From Corylus avellana (taxonomy: Eukaryota > Streptophyta > Magnoliopsida > Fagales > Betulaceae): a stretch of 64,000 nt of DNA. The notes below the pieces were generated by a model, which searched no databases, was not told the DNA's origin, and saw only the letters and a program-made list of their open reading frames with translations. Of the stretch, positions 11,529 to 22,410 are shown piece after piece (the first letter of the stretch is position 1; each line of letters starts with the position of its first letter). The DNA is taken from assembly GCF_901000735.1 (NCBI RefSeq), contig NC_081547.1, positions 20,956,838 through 21,020,837 of the forward strand, in the 5' to 3' direction. Position numbers and translations under genes: made by a program.

Positions 11529-12074
11529 TGTTCTCAAGTAAGATTGGAGGAGCCACACCGGTCTCACTTAAAATCCAATCTTTCCTAGACAGAACATACA
11601 CGTGTATTTTTTATTAGTACTATAAACACGTACAAACATACACAAGACAAGAAATTTATACGTGGTTCGGCCAATGCTGCCTACATCCACCGTGTTGCAG
11701 AGATTTCACTACTTTGGGAGAAAATAATGGGGAGACTTTACAAGAGATATTTCAGAGAGAGATTGCACACAACTCTTCTATGTTGTGATATGCAATTCTT
11801 ATATGCCTAACACTAGACTTATCTCTCTATACCTTTTTCTCTCAACCTTTCCTTCTTTTTCTCTCTCTATACTATTCTTGTCTTAGCTTTTTTTTTGAAA
11901 CATAAAAGCTTGATGCTCCTTCTATAGGTATAGAAGGGTTGGTGAGAATGGTTGGTGCAACAACTATGCACTATTCCTTCGACGGCTTGGTTGGTGCAAC
12001 AACCTTTTACTATTCTTTTGACGGTTTCTAGAAGATGCTACCATTGTTTACTCATTTGGCTCTATTTTTCAACA
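11529..12074 (-). repeat. 3' LTR of a reverse-oriented Copia element
   Basis: On the minus strand the LTR begins TGTTGAAAAATAGAGCC at 12074, directly after a purine-rich tract (AAGTGGGAGAT) that fits a polypurine primer. A candidate end is CTTGAGAACA at 11529. The lower boundary is uncertain, since the opposite LTR is absent and no target duplication can be checked. Confidence 0.6.
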
Positions 12075-12152
12075 ATCTCCCACTTGGAGTCTAATGAGTT
12101 GGAATCTCAACAATCTCTGCAATTCCCTCTTCTGCAACTCGTCCATTTGTCT

Positions 12153-14863
12153 TCAAGCTTGAAGACCAACTGAAGTTGAGCACAACTTCAGTTTCTCTCT
12201 AGTAATTGTTTTGGTTAACATGTCAGCTGGATTCTTGCTGCCCTGGATCTTCTCAAGTATCAACACCTCATCTTCTAAAAGTGATTTGACGAAATGATAC
12301 CGGAGTCCAATGTGCTTGGTTCTTGAATGAAATGCTGAATTCTTTGCCAAGTGTATCGCACTCTGGCTATCACTGTGCAAAACATTCTTCTCTTGTCTGA
12401 AACCCATTTCTACCAACAATCCCTGTAACCAAATCATCTCTTTGCTAGCCTCAGTTACAGCCACGTACTCTGCCTCTGTAGTGGATAAAGCAACAACCTT
12501 CTGTATCTGCGAAATCCAACTCACTGCAGTAGTACCTATTGTGAAACATATCCAGTAGTGCTCCTCCTGTGATCTACCTCTCCAGCAAAGTCTGCATCTA
12601 CAAACCCTTGTAGTTTTAGCTCGCCATTTCTGAAACATAGGCTTATGTTAGTTGTACCTCGTAGATACCTTAGTATCCATTTTACTGCCTCCTAGTGTTG
12701 CTTCCCGGGTTTTGACATGAATCTGCTCACAGCTCCCACTGCATGAGCTATATCTGGTCTCGTGCAAACCATGGCATACATCAAACTGCCAATAGCTGAG
12801 GCATATGGAACCTTAGCCATGAAGTCCTTCTCTTCTTCTGTCTTGGGGGACTGATCCTTGGATAACCGAAAGTGACTAGCCAAGGGTGTGCTAACAGGCT
12901 TAGCATTACTCATGCTAAACCTTTTTAGAATACGGCCAATGTACTCCTCTTGAGACAACTGCAAAGTACCCTTTTGCTTGTCCCTATTTATTCTCATCCC
13001 AAGAATCTGCTTCGCTGCGCCCAAATCCTTCATATCAAACTCACTCGATAGTTGCTTCTTCAACTTTTGGATTTTATCCATATCCGAACTTGTTACTAAC
13101 ATGTCATCGACATATAGTAACAAAATAACGTAACTGGATTCAAACCTCTTGAAGTAACAACAATGGTCAGCGTTGCACTTGTTGTAGCCATGCCTCTGCA
13201 TAAACCCATCAAACTTTTTGTACCACTGTCTTGGGGCTTGCTTCAGGCCGTATAAGCCTTTAGTCAATTTGCACACAAGTTTCTCTTTCCCTTTGACTGG
13301 AAAACCCTCCGGTTGTTGCATGTAGGTCTCCTCCTTTAGGTCTCCATGGAGGAAAGCAGTCTTCACATCTAACTGTTCTAGGTGCAACCCCTCTGCTGCA
13401 ACAATGCTGAGAACTGAGCGAATGGTATTCAGTTTCACAACCGGTGAGAAAATGTCAGTGTAGTCAATTCATTCTTTCTGCTAAAAGCCTTTGACCACCA
13501 ATCTTGCCTTGTGTCTCTTGGAACCATCATGTTCCTCTTTGACTCTATATACCCATTTGTTGTGTAGAGTCTTCTTTCCCACGGGTAACTTAGCTAGCTC
13601 CCATGTCTTGTTAGAGATGAGAGACTTCATCTCATCCTTCATTGCAAGCTCCCACTTGCTCAAGTCCTCTACCTGACATGCTTCATCATAGCATTCAGGT
13701 TCTCCACCATCTGTTAATAACAGAAAGTTCATATACTTCCTGTTTGGTACATGTGGACGAGCAGACTTTCTAGGTGCAGGCGTAGGAGTTGGATCTTGTG
13801 GTGCTTGTTGTTCTGCAGGTTCTTCAAGCTGAGGATCCTCACCAACTTGCTGCACCGGACTACTTTCAGGAAGATCATCCAACTCAACATACATATGATC
13901 ATCTTGTACTGGACTAGTAGGTTGTACAGTACCTCTATCCTTGTACATCACCTTCTCATTGAAAACCACATCTCTACTTCGAATGACTTTCTTATGTTGA
14001 TCATCCCAGAGTCGATAACCAAACTCATCTCCTCCATATCCAATGAAGGTGCACTTTAGTGACTTAGGGTCTAGCTTTCCCCTCACATGGTCACTAATGT
14101 GCACATAAGCAATGCAACCAAAAACTTTTAACCATGAAAGATTTACCTTCTTTCCGCTCCATACCTCCTCCGGTATGCGTTGCTCCAACGGCACTGATGG
14201 CCCTCGATTAATGAGGTAGGCTGCTGTGTTGATTGCTTCAGCCCAAAACTGCTTGGGTAGGCCTGACTGAATGCGCATACTTCTGGCTTTTTCTATCAAT
14301 GTTCGGTTCATCCGTTCTGCCACCCCGTTTTGATGTGGGGTTCTTGGAACAGTCCGTTCCAAACGGATCTCGTTCTCAAAACAAAATGTTTTGAACCCGG
14401 TGTCCTCGTACTCTCCACCATTGTCAGATCTTAGCTTCTTGATCTTGAAGCCTATCTCGTTCTCCACCATGGCCTTCCATTTCTTGAATACTTTATACAC
14501 CTCAGATTTCTATCTCAAGAAATAAACCCATACCTTCCTGGAATGGTCATCAATGAAAGTCACAAAGTATGACTTTCCGCTAATGGACGAGACTGCAGCT
14601 GGCACCCAGACATCTGTGTGAACTAGCTCCAGCTTCTCATTTCTGAGGGTTCTGCCACCCATTTTGAAACTCACCCGTTTCTGTTTGCTAAAAATGCAAT
14701 TTTCACAGAAGTCGATATTAATCAACTTTAACTTTGGTAGCTTCCCCAATGAGTGCAAAACTTTGAGCTCTTTTTCACTCATGTGCCCTAGCCTTTGGTG
14801 CCACAGATCTGCTTCAGCACTTGCATTCGCAACAGCAATAGTATCCCTCATATCTGTGGTCAT
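12153..14863 (-). pseudogene. Ty1/Copia pol: integrase, reverse transcriptase, RNase H; broken
   Basis: Minus-strand order: GAG-pre-integrase and integrase zinc region (WHQRLGHMSEKELKVLH..CENC, 14510-14863), integrase core (LVHTDVW, SDNGGEYED, NGVAERMNRTL) continuing at 13481-14500, reverse transcriptase (12692-13438; LDVKTAFLHGDL, LLLYVDDMLV), and RNase H (12153-12638; STTEAEYVAVTEA, KTKHIGLRYHFVK-type end). Integrase before reverse transcriptase identifies Copia, and the catalytic motifs are still readable. Four frames separated by stops or shifts (at about 14505, 13460 and 12660) show inactivation. The 5' part (LTR, gag, protease) is missing upstream of 14863, where a MITE begins. Confidence 0.93.
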
Positions 14864-14865
14864 AG

Positions 14866-15090
14866 GAAAAATTATAGCTTACCCCCTCCCCCTCCCAAAG
14901 TTGATAGCATTTTTCAATTCGAACACCTAAGTTTTAATTTTTGCAATCCACCCCTCCAAAGTTTCAAATTTTTGCAATATGACCAATTGTATCCAAAACT
15001 TCCCATATTGCCCATAATTTTTTATTTTTTATTTTTTATAAAAAAAATTTTTAAAAAAATTCGGCTCCATCGGCCCCTTTTTGAAAAAGG
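14866..15090. repeat. Partial MITE, same family as 1435-1810
   Basis: Starts AGGAAAAATTATAGCTTACC and continues with AAGTTTTAATTTTTGCAAT and CCATATTGCCC blocks in the same order as the left half of the 1435 element. No matching right end was found. It abuts the broken 5' end of the Copia pol. Confidence 0.55.
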
Positions 15091-15104
15091 GGCGCTTGGA
15101 GGTG

Positions 15105-15253
15105 TTGAAGCGCCTGCCCGCATATAAAAATGGGAGCGCTTTCTTGGGCAAGCGCCCCCTTACATAAAAAGGCAAGCACCCCCATATAAACCTTTTATAA
15201 AAGGGGGCGCGTGCCCAAGAAAGCGCCCCCATTTTTATATGGGGGCGCTTCAA
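15105..15253. repeat. GC-rich palindrome with ~60-bp arms
   Basis: The left arm runs TTGAAGCGCC .. CATATAAAAATGGGAGCGC .. TTTCTTGGGCAAGCGCCCCC, and the right arm is its near-complement, ending GGGGGCGCTTCAA. Arms of roughly 60 bases surround a short AT-rich loop near 15170-15195. It stands out from the AT-rich surroundings. It may be the centre of a foldback element extending from 14866, but the outer arms do not match. Confidence 0.8.
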
Positions 15254-17138
15254 CATTAAAACATCCCCTCATTAATATATATAGGAAAAATTTTTTCCCT
15301 ATACAATACAATCCAATCCAATTCAATCCATATTTTTCCCTTATATACAATACACAATACAATCCATAAAAGTGAAATACACAATTTTTTCCATTCATCA
15401 ATCTCATACAATCTTATATATCATAATACAATCTCATAAGACAATCTCATATCTCATAAATACAAAGTGTACCACATCTTAAAGAGTTAACAAAAATTGT
15501 ACCATACAAATGAAATAAAATATCCAAAACGATATTATAAACACAAAGTGTCTCCACCACAAAGTGTACCACATCTTAAAGATTTAACAAAAATTGCACC
15601 ATGCAGATCAAATTTATTTAGATTAGAAGCTCTCTATATATATTATTGGTAATGAAGAAGCCTAATCTATAATATATTAATTTTGGCCATTACCACAAGT
15701 AGGCTTTTGCCATTGAATTAAAGGGTGAATGAATGGTAAAGTGAGAAGTTACTGCCATTGAATTATTCATTGTCAACTACCAACTACAAACCATTCTACT
15801 CGTTTTCACTATATATTCTTCACAATTAAATGTTAGGGAAAGTTAAATTTGAAAAAAAAAAAAAAAATTATTTTATCAAATTTAGAGAGTCACTTTTAAA
15901 AGGAATCAAACATCAAACTCCGTATACTTTTCTCTACTTTGGTTTAAAGCTAATCAATAAAGAGAAGAGTAAAAAATAAGCTTAAAAAATTATATAACTT
16001 TAACTTTTTGGCTCTTAGAATGTAGGAAGCATGTCTTACAAAAGTTAAATATAACGTAAAGAAGAGAGCTTGTTAAATTGGTGTTTTCATAAGTTTTATT
16101 AAATTTTAGGGGAAAAGCTAAATATAAAGAGTCTATTGTGAATGCTCTAAGTATTATAGCTTTTACTACAAGTTTCTGCATAAATTGACCTGACATTTTA
16201 TAATTAGTAAAATAATTAAGAAAATATGGTCAATCAACTTAATTAGTTAATAATTGACTTGTCAACCATATATGCAATTTAAATTAATTATTCCACTAAT
16301 TATGGTTTGTGACATTATTTGGTAAAAAGATTATAGTAAATCTGTAGTACTCAAACTATATTTTTTCATAAGATAAATCATTTCAGTTTTTATTTTTTTT
16401 CTTTCTTTAGTTCTTTTTCTTTATTTTTTCTTTTTCTTTTTGTTTCTTTTTTTTTTTGTTTCTTTTTTTTTAACATTTTGTTTTTTTTCGTTACACCATC
16501 CCGTTCTTTCTCTTATTTTATTTTTCACCCCCAAAAAGACTAGTATTTTCTGCAATCATAAACCAAATATTATAGAGTTTCAATAGCCCACTTATAAGTA
16601 ATCATGGGAATGCCCACGGCCCAAGTTAATGGCAGTACACTGCTCTTGTGTACGAATAAGTCTAACATTGTACATTAGGCCCAATTAAATATAATCACTG
16701 GAATGACCTTGGGCCTTGGCCCAAGCCCCTGGCAGGATCTAAGAGTTAGTGGTGACTGGTGAGTCTTTTTGTGTCGTCTCAATACTTTTTTTTTTTTGGA
16801 TGAGCATGTTAACTTGTCTCAATCAACCGTCTTGGAAAATGAAGAGTAGAAAATCAAACACTTTTTTTTTGTTGAATCCTGTCATTGTTATGAATCTTAC
16901 TTAATTTTGTTTTATATTAAAAAATGAAAATAATACTTTTTTTCACACTTATTTATTACTTTTTGTTTTACACTAATTANNNNNNNNNNNNNNNNNNNNA
17001 AAAAAAAAAAAAAAAAAAGCTTTATTCTATAATTTATGCATCAATATTATCAATCATTGGTAAAGCATTTAAGTGGGGTAGTGGCTCAACTGAAGAAATG
17101 TGAAAAGGATATCTCCACAGACTTATCTATTACAAAAA

Positions 17139-17186
<48 letters not shown>

Positions 17187-17304
17187 TTGTTATGTTTGTA
17201 ACTAACAAGTAATCAAATGTATAATAATTTAATGATTTGTTTTTACTAAGATTTCAATTAAGCTATCCATAGTTTAGAGTGGGGCCATGAGATGTCTAAG
17301 CCAA
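15254..17304. other. AT-rich intergenic, no gene, one gap
   Basis: Contains short direct repeats (ACAAAGTGTACCACATCTTAAAG at about 15465 and 15560), T-rich tracts at 16385-16480, a 20-base N gap at 16980-16999 and an (AT)n microsatellite at about 17143-17182. No coding region or element with clear ends. Confidence 0.5.
16980..16999. other. Assembly gap (20 N)
   Basis: Run of N followed by a poly(A) tract. Confidence 0.99.
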
Positions 17305-17815
17305 GGGTGCGTTTATTAAATTATTTTGGTATGATACTGTAGCAAAAATTAATTGATGTAAAAACAAGTAAGATAAAATTTTGTTTCGTAATTATTTTTT
17401 TATTTAAATAGTAATAAAAAGTTATTGATGTGATGTAAAAAGTAAGAGAATATTGAAAAAATGAAAAAGGAGTGGACTGGACCAGATCCAAAGACCCAAA
17501 AAATTTCTCTCAAAATCAACTCTGACATTCTTACTTTTACATTACATCAATCACTTTTTATTACTATTCAAATAAAAAAATCAATACAAAACAATTTTTT
17601 TTTCACTTTTTTATACNNNNNNNNNNNNNNNNNNNNNNNNNNNNNNNNNNNNNNNNNNNNNNNNNNNNNNNNNNNNNNNNNNNNNNNNNNNNNNNNNNNN
17701 NNNNNNNNNNNNNNNCTCATATTAATCAAATATGCTACAGTTTCGGTCTACTTCCTTTTTTAAGCCAAACACATTCAATAGTATTGAAACAAAAACGTTT
17801 ACTAAACAGAGCCTA
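17305..17815. repeat. Foldback MITE, interrupted by a gap
   Basis: The left half (AGTAATAAAAAGTTATTGATGTGATG near 17410, in two adjoining parts) is inverted in the right half (TTACATCAATCACTTTTTATTACT near 17540). The ends resemble each other: GGGTGCGTTTATTAAA, and the complement of the right end has TTTAGTAAACG. A GGACTGGACC core lies near 17475. A relative in the opposite orientation is at 62700-62935. A 99-base N run (17617-17715) lies inside. Confidence 0.6.
17617..17715. other. Assembly gap (99 N)
   Basis: Run of N inside a foldback MITE; any open frame crossing it is artificial. Confidence 0.99.
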
Positions 17816-18099
17816 AATTGTTTCAAGTTCATTGTTTGTTAAACCCTCTCACATCCCCCGACATTCCACCACATTATTTACTTTATTTTTTCAAAAAAAA
17901 AAAAAAATTTACTTTTTTATCAAATCATTCATTTTTTATTATTATTCAAATAAAAAATCACTATAAAATAAAAATTTTCACTTTTTAATATTATTTTTCT
18001 ATTTTTCTATACTAATTATTATTATTATTATTATTTATATTTAAACAGTGCGGTGGTGGTGTTGTTTGTCAAACACCACCTAGTATTGTCCTAAAGTCG

Positions 18100-18380
18100 A
18101 CCCAACAGGCAAGCAAACCTGATTGTGTAACGTGGGATGCAGCCATTGGCTAACGTGTCATTAGAATAGGATTTATGGGGATATCCTTATCCTATCTTTT
18201 GAAAGTCACATCCATCGGCCATGACGTGACTAGTTTCCTCATGTGAACCGTTGGATCCTCGTGTCGGCAAACCGTGTTTGAGCCACTTCTGACAAGAAAT
18301 ACAAGACGTGTCATGAAAACAGCGGGGGAAAATTGACGCAATCTTTACTCTTCTCATTATTGTCCCCGAACGAGAATTCA
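18100..18380. promoter_or_regulatory. Promoter-like segment without an adjacent gene
   Basis: GC-richer island with several plant cis-element words: CCATTGGC (CCAAT), GGATATCCTTATCC (I-box/GATA type), GACGTGAC and GACGTGTC (ACGT cores). No gene follows on either strand before the LINE fragment at 18754. Word matches alone are weak evidence; it could be a relic promoter. Confidence 0.25.
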
Positions 18381-18753
18381 AGACATCAATTATAAATGTA
18401 GAAAGAAAAAAGGCATTTATTTGGCCGTAAGCCGCATTAACGGCGTTTGTATTAAAGAGTCATTAAAGGGATGCTAATTTAGAATTCTACCTATTTCATT
18501 TGAAAAAAAAATATTAAAATAAAAGAGGAATATTGGCTTAACATTAAAATTGAAAGATGATGTTTATAATATTATCTTTCAATTTATACAATGAATACTC
18601 TACGTTTCAAATGAAATGGAGAGGATCTTATTTCGATTAAATATATTTTAAGAGTTATGTCTCTATTTACGTCCTTGATATTAAAGATTTGGGTAGGATT
18701 AAAAGGTCTCGAGACGATCATGTTTCTATCTGCCCTCCATTGTTTCATAGATT

Positions 18754-19317
18754 TTTCTTCTTTTTTTATTTTTATTTTTGATGAATAAATAACTTCATTA
18801 AAGCACAAAATCAAAACACCAAGTAGCACCAAATACAAGCATCGCCAACGAGCTAAAACACAGCCTCACAGAGGCCTAACCAACCAGACTAAACCAGAAC
18901 ACAAACTGCAAAACAACAAAACTACAGAAAAATAACCAACAAACAAAGCTTTCCAAACCGGAGACAAACCTCACAGAAAGCAGACCAAAAAAAACACATC
19001 CTGCAGAGAACAGCTTACAACAACAAATCGGAAGGCAAATTCTATAAATACACTAAGACAAGATTCTCTCTAGTCTTTATAAATTTTCCCTTCCCAACTA
19101 TTCTAGCCTTACTTCCCAATAATTTTCTTTGGCAGCTGTTCTTTAGTGAGAGGTTGTCCTGAGTGTTAATCTCATTCCTTGTGCGCCAAAAGTGATAGAT
19201 TACAGAACTCAACACCAAGCAGTATAGGATACCTTCTAGAACCTTAGTCCCCTAGGTGCTGATTCCCAGCTAAATAATCTCATCCCAAATTACAGAAGTG
19301 TTGTTCACGCTGCATAA
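18754..19317 (-). mobile_element. 5'-truncated LINE insertion with 11-bp target duplication
   Basis: TTTCATAGATT is repeated at 18743-18753 and 19318-19328. The tail is T-rich on the plus strand (poly(A) of a minus-strand insertion) at 18758-18780. The distal end encodes the last part of a LINE polyprotein in outline (LSSVIYHFWRTRNEINTQ), followed by a 3' UTR. This is a classic 5'-truncated target-primed insertion. Confidence 0.85.
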
Positions 19318-19328
19318 TTTCATAGATT

Positions 19329-19989
19329 GTTTCATTTACTGAACTTTGTTTATGCTTACAGCCTTCTATGGCAGCCCCCGTTCTTCCAATGAATCTAAGT
19401 CATTTATTTGACTTACTATCGGCTCTTTTGGGGGTCATTGTTAGAGAGCCCTGCCCTTTGTTTTGTATTTTCTTATGTTGTCCACTTTCTCCCTTTATTC
19501 ACTTTGAAAAAAAAAAACAGAATATATATGTTGATTTTTTTTTAGATATTGTGAAAGCAATTAAGATTGAATAAAGAAGTATTTTTGTAATCCATTAGAT
19601 GTATAATTCGAGGTGCAAAAGCATATTGTTATCCCCTCTGTCAACTCATGGGTGTGCAGGGTGCACCTATGATAGTGAAAAATGATAGATTATAGATAGT
19701 GGTTATCTCCTTTGTCAACATCTATATGGGTGCGTATGGTCCTCAATTGAGAAGACAAGAGAAAGTAAAGGAGAGAGGATGGGTTGAAGGAATTCATGGG
19801 ATAATTAATAAAGGAAAAATAAATTATTTTTCTTAATATATAATATATATTATAAACCAGTTGTTGGTTTCTGGGTTATTAACGTCTTTCGTCAATCCCT
19901 AAACCTACTAATTGAAACCGGCCTGAATGGTTATGTAGTTATGAAATTGCGGTTATATGGTTAGTGGTTAGCAGTTAATAATCCACTTG
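19329..19989. other. Intergenic, nothing recognised
   Basis: AT-rich; a short direct similarity (TTATCCCCTCTGTCAAC / TTATCTCCTTTGTCAAC) occurs at about 19628 and 19703. No coding region supported. Confidence 0.4.
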
Positions 19990-20633
19990 AACACTCTTAT
20001 TTTTAGCAACCCTTTGATAAGAATTGAATATGTTACTGACCTTATACAAATCATAATCAGTTGCATATATCTCTCCGCAAATTCAATCTTCCTCATTGTT
20101 GCTTCCCAATTTACCATGTCCTACGCCTTGCTAATGTCCCATTAGAGGGTTATACTCTTATTTTCAGCAACCCTTTGATAAGAATTGAATATGTTACTGA
20201 CCTTATACAAATCATAATCAGTTGCATATATCTCTCCGCAAATTCAATCTTCCTCATTGTTGCTTCCCAATTTACCATGTCCTACGCCTTGCTAATGTCC
20301 CATTAGAGGGTTCTTATTTCTGTGCAACCCTTTGATAAGAATTGAATATGTTACTGACCTTATACAAATCATAATCAGTTGCATATATCTCTCCGCAAAT
20401 TCAATCTTCCTCATTGTTGCTTCCCAATTTACCATGTCCTACGCCTTGCTAATGTCCCATTAGAGGGTTATACTCTTATTTTCAGCAACCCTTTGATAAG
20501 AATTGAATATGTTACTGACCTTATACAAATCATAATCAGTTGCATATATCTCTCCGCAAATTCAATCTTCCTCATTGTTGCTTCCCAATTTACAATGTCC
20601 TACGCCTTGCTAATGTCCCATTAGAGGGTTATA
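19990..20633. repeat. Tandem array, four copies of ~159 bp
   Basis: Each copy starts with CAACCCTTTGATAAGAATTG and ends with TGTCCCATTAGAGGGTT. Equivalent points are at 20010, 20171, 20328 and 20489, giving spacings of 161, 157 and 161. The alternation shows that a two-copy unit of 318 bp was itself duplicated. Copies are almost identical, so the array is recent or homogenised. The identical open frames inside are repeat artefacts, not genes. Confidence 0.95.
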
Positions 20634-20680
20634 TATCAGGTCTTGCCCTTCATCCTCACATTCTTAGTGTGCAGTGCCTC

Positions 20681-21885
20681 TTATTAATGCTTTTTAGACT
20701 GTGTTTTTATATTTTTTGTTTGAAATAGTATTCTAATATGACATAAAGGTGAAAATAATTTTGAATGTTTTATATTTTTAAATTGTTTATTAATGTTTTT
20801 ATTTATAAAAAAAAATAAAAAAAATAATTCTCTAAACATATATACGGGACATGAGGCACTCACTGGGAATGGATATACCGTAGTGAGAATGTTTGGGACC
20901 AAGATGTTCCAAACCTAATTTATGTGCCTAAAATGATATATTTGGCAGTCTAGGGCGGTAAATAAATTATCCCGTTCGACAACCCGCTCGGTTTAGCGCG
21001 AGTTGAACTCGAACTTGATACTGTAGAAACCCTATCGATTAGTAAATGGTACCAACCCGACTTGCTCAAGAAAACTCGATAGGGACTCACGAGCTTAGCT
21101 TGTTTAAAGCTCAACCGAATCGTTTACCCGACTCGTTATATATATATATATAAATTAGTTATATAAATTTAAGTATACATAATAGTAATTAAGTAATATA
21201 TGTTATATAGGTTACTTAATAATTTTGTGTGTGTATATTATGTGTATTAGTTAACATACTATCTAGTTAGTTAGTAATGCTTTTTAGACTGTGTTTTTAT
21301 ATTTTTTTATTTGAAATAGTGTTCTAATATGACATAAAGGTAAAAATAATTTTAAATGTTTTATATTTTTAAATTGTTTTTTAATGTTTTTATTTAAAAA
21401 AAGAAGAAGGAATTCTCTACTTTTATGTGGGCTACCAAAACATATATACGGGACCTGAGGCACTCACTGGGATTGGATATACTGCAATGAGAATGTTTGG
21501 GACCAAGACGTTCCAAACCTAATTTATGTGCCTAAAATGATATATTTGGCAGTTTAGGGCGGTAAATAAATCAGCCCGTTCGACAACCCACTCGGTTTAC
21601 CTCGACTCGAACTCGATACTCCAGAAATCCGCTTGATTCGTAAATGGTACCCACCCGACTTGCTCGAGAAAAGTCGTTTTCCTAAGCTTAACTCGTTTAA
21701 AGCTCGACTAGATCGTTTGTCCAACTCGTTAGCTCATTCATATATATATATATTACTAAAAATTAGTTATATAAATTTACGTTTGCATAATAGTAATTAA
21801 ATAATATATGCTATATAGGTTACTTAATAATTTTTTGTGTGTGTATTATGTGTATTAGTTAACATATTATCTAGTTACTTAATAT
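20681..21885. repeat. Direct duplication of a 590-bp unit
   Basis: TTTTTAGACTGTGTTTTTATA recurs at 20691 and 21281, and similarity runs through GGGACCAAGAYGTTCC, TTTGGCAGT, the GACAACCCRCTCGGTTTA block and the final GTTAACATAYTATCTAGTTA. Copies differ by substitutions and small indels, so this duplication is older than the neighbouring 159-bp array. The unit contains a CTCGACTCGAACTCG-like piece seen again near 22430-22510. Confidence 0.9.
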
Positions 21886-21973
21886 TTAATAGCTTAGCTC
21901 GAACTTGAGTTGAGATCGGCTCGACTCGAATAGCATTTTCAACAAGCTCGAACTAGCCTGAGCTTTCAACAAG

Positions 21974-22410
21974 CCTTTTTTTTTTTTTTTTTTTTCCAAT
22001 TGAATAAGCAAAATAGTTATAGGGAATGATCATTCTCACTCATGATTCGAAAGAAAGAAGAAATGAGTGATCCTAAAAACGAAAAATATAGTGGGCTCCC
22101 CAACAACAGATCATAAACAAATTAAAGCAATGTGACAATAATTACAAAAAGGTAAAAAATTGGTCAAACAAGTGACCTGGTTCTCTCAAGGGGTTGCTCA
22201 AGGCGTTACAAAAGCAAAATAGACATAGATTAAGGCGAACATATCTGAACCCCCACTTAGAACCAACAACAACCACTAGAAAATGGCTGAAGTCGAAGGA
22301 GCACTGTAGTAGTCCATTGTAGGGACAGTAGTAAAGAGAGGAACTAACACAAATTCGGTTACAAAAATCTTCACTAAAAGATCAAAACACCTAAGAATCT
22401 TGAACACATA
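21974..22410 (-). mobile_element. LINE 3' end, 5'-truncated
   Basis: A poly(T) tract followed by AATTGAATAAGCAAAA, a GGGAATGATCATTCTCACTCATGATT block and GTGGGCTCCCCAACAA. The same order of blocks is found at 33557-33896 and 34416-34696. It is a minus-strand insertion carrying mainly 3' UTR. The upper boundary is approximate and no target duplication was confirmed. Confidence 0.65.

Noticed and set aside
17461..17763. Open frames crossing N runs (also at 36104-36607, 54284-54619, 57188-57382, 59178-59591)
   Set aside because: Unknown bases join unrelated sequence; no protein family is recognised in either half.
20061..20624. Identical 81-codon open frames in the array
   Set aside because: They are produced by the tandem repeat unit and have no recognisable protein features.
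19990..20633. Tandem array considered as CRISPR
   Set aside because: Repeats are about 159 bp with no unique spacers and the genome is a plant; it is a simple tandem duplication.
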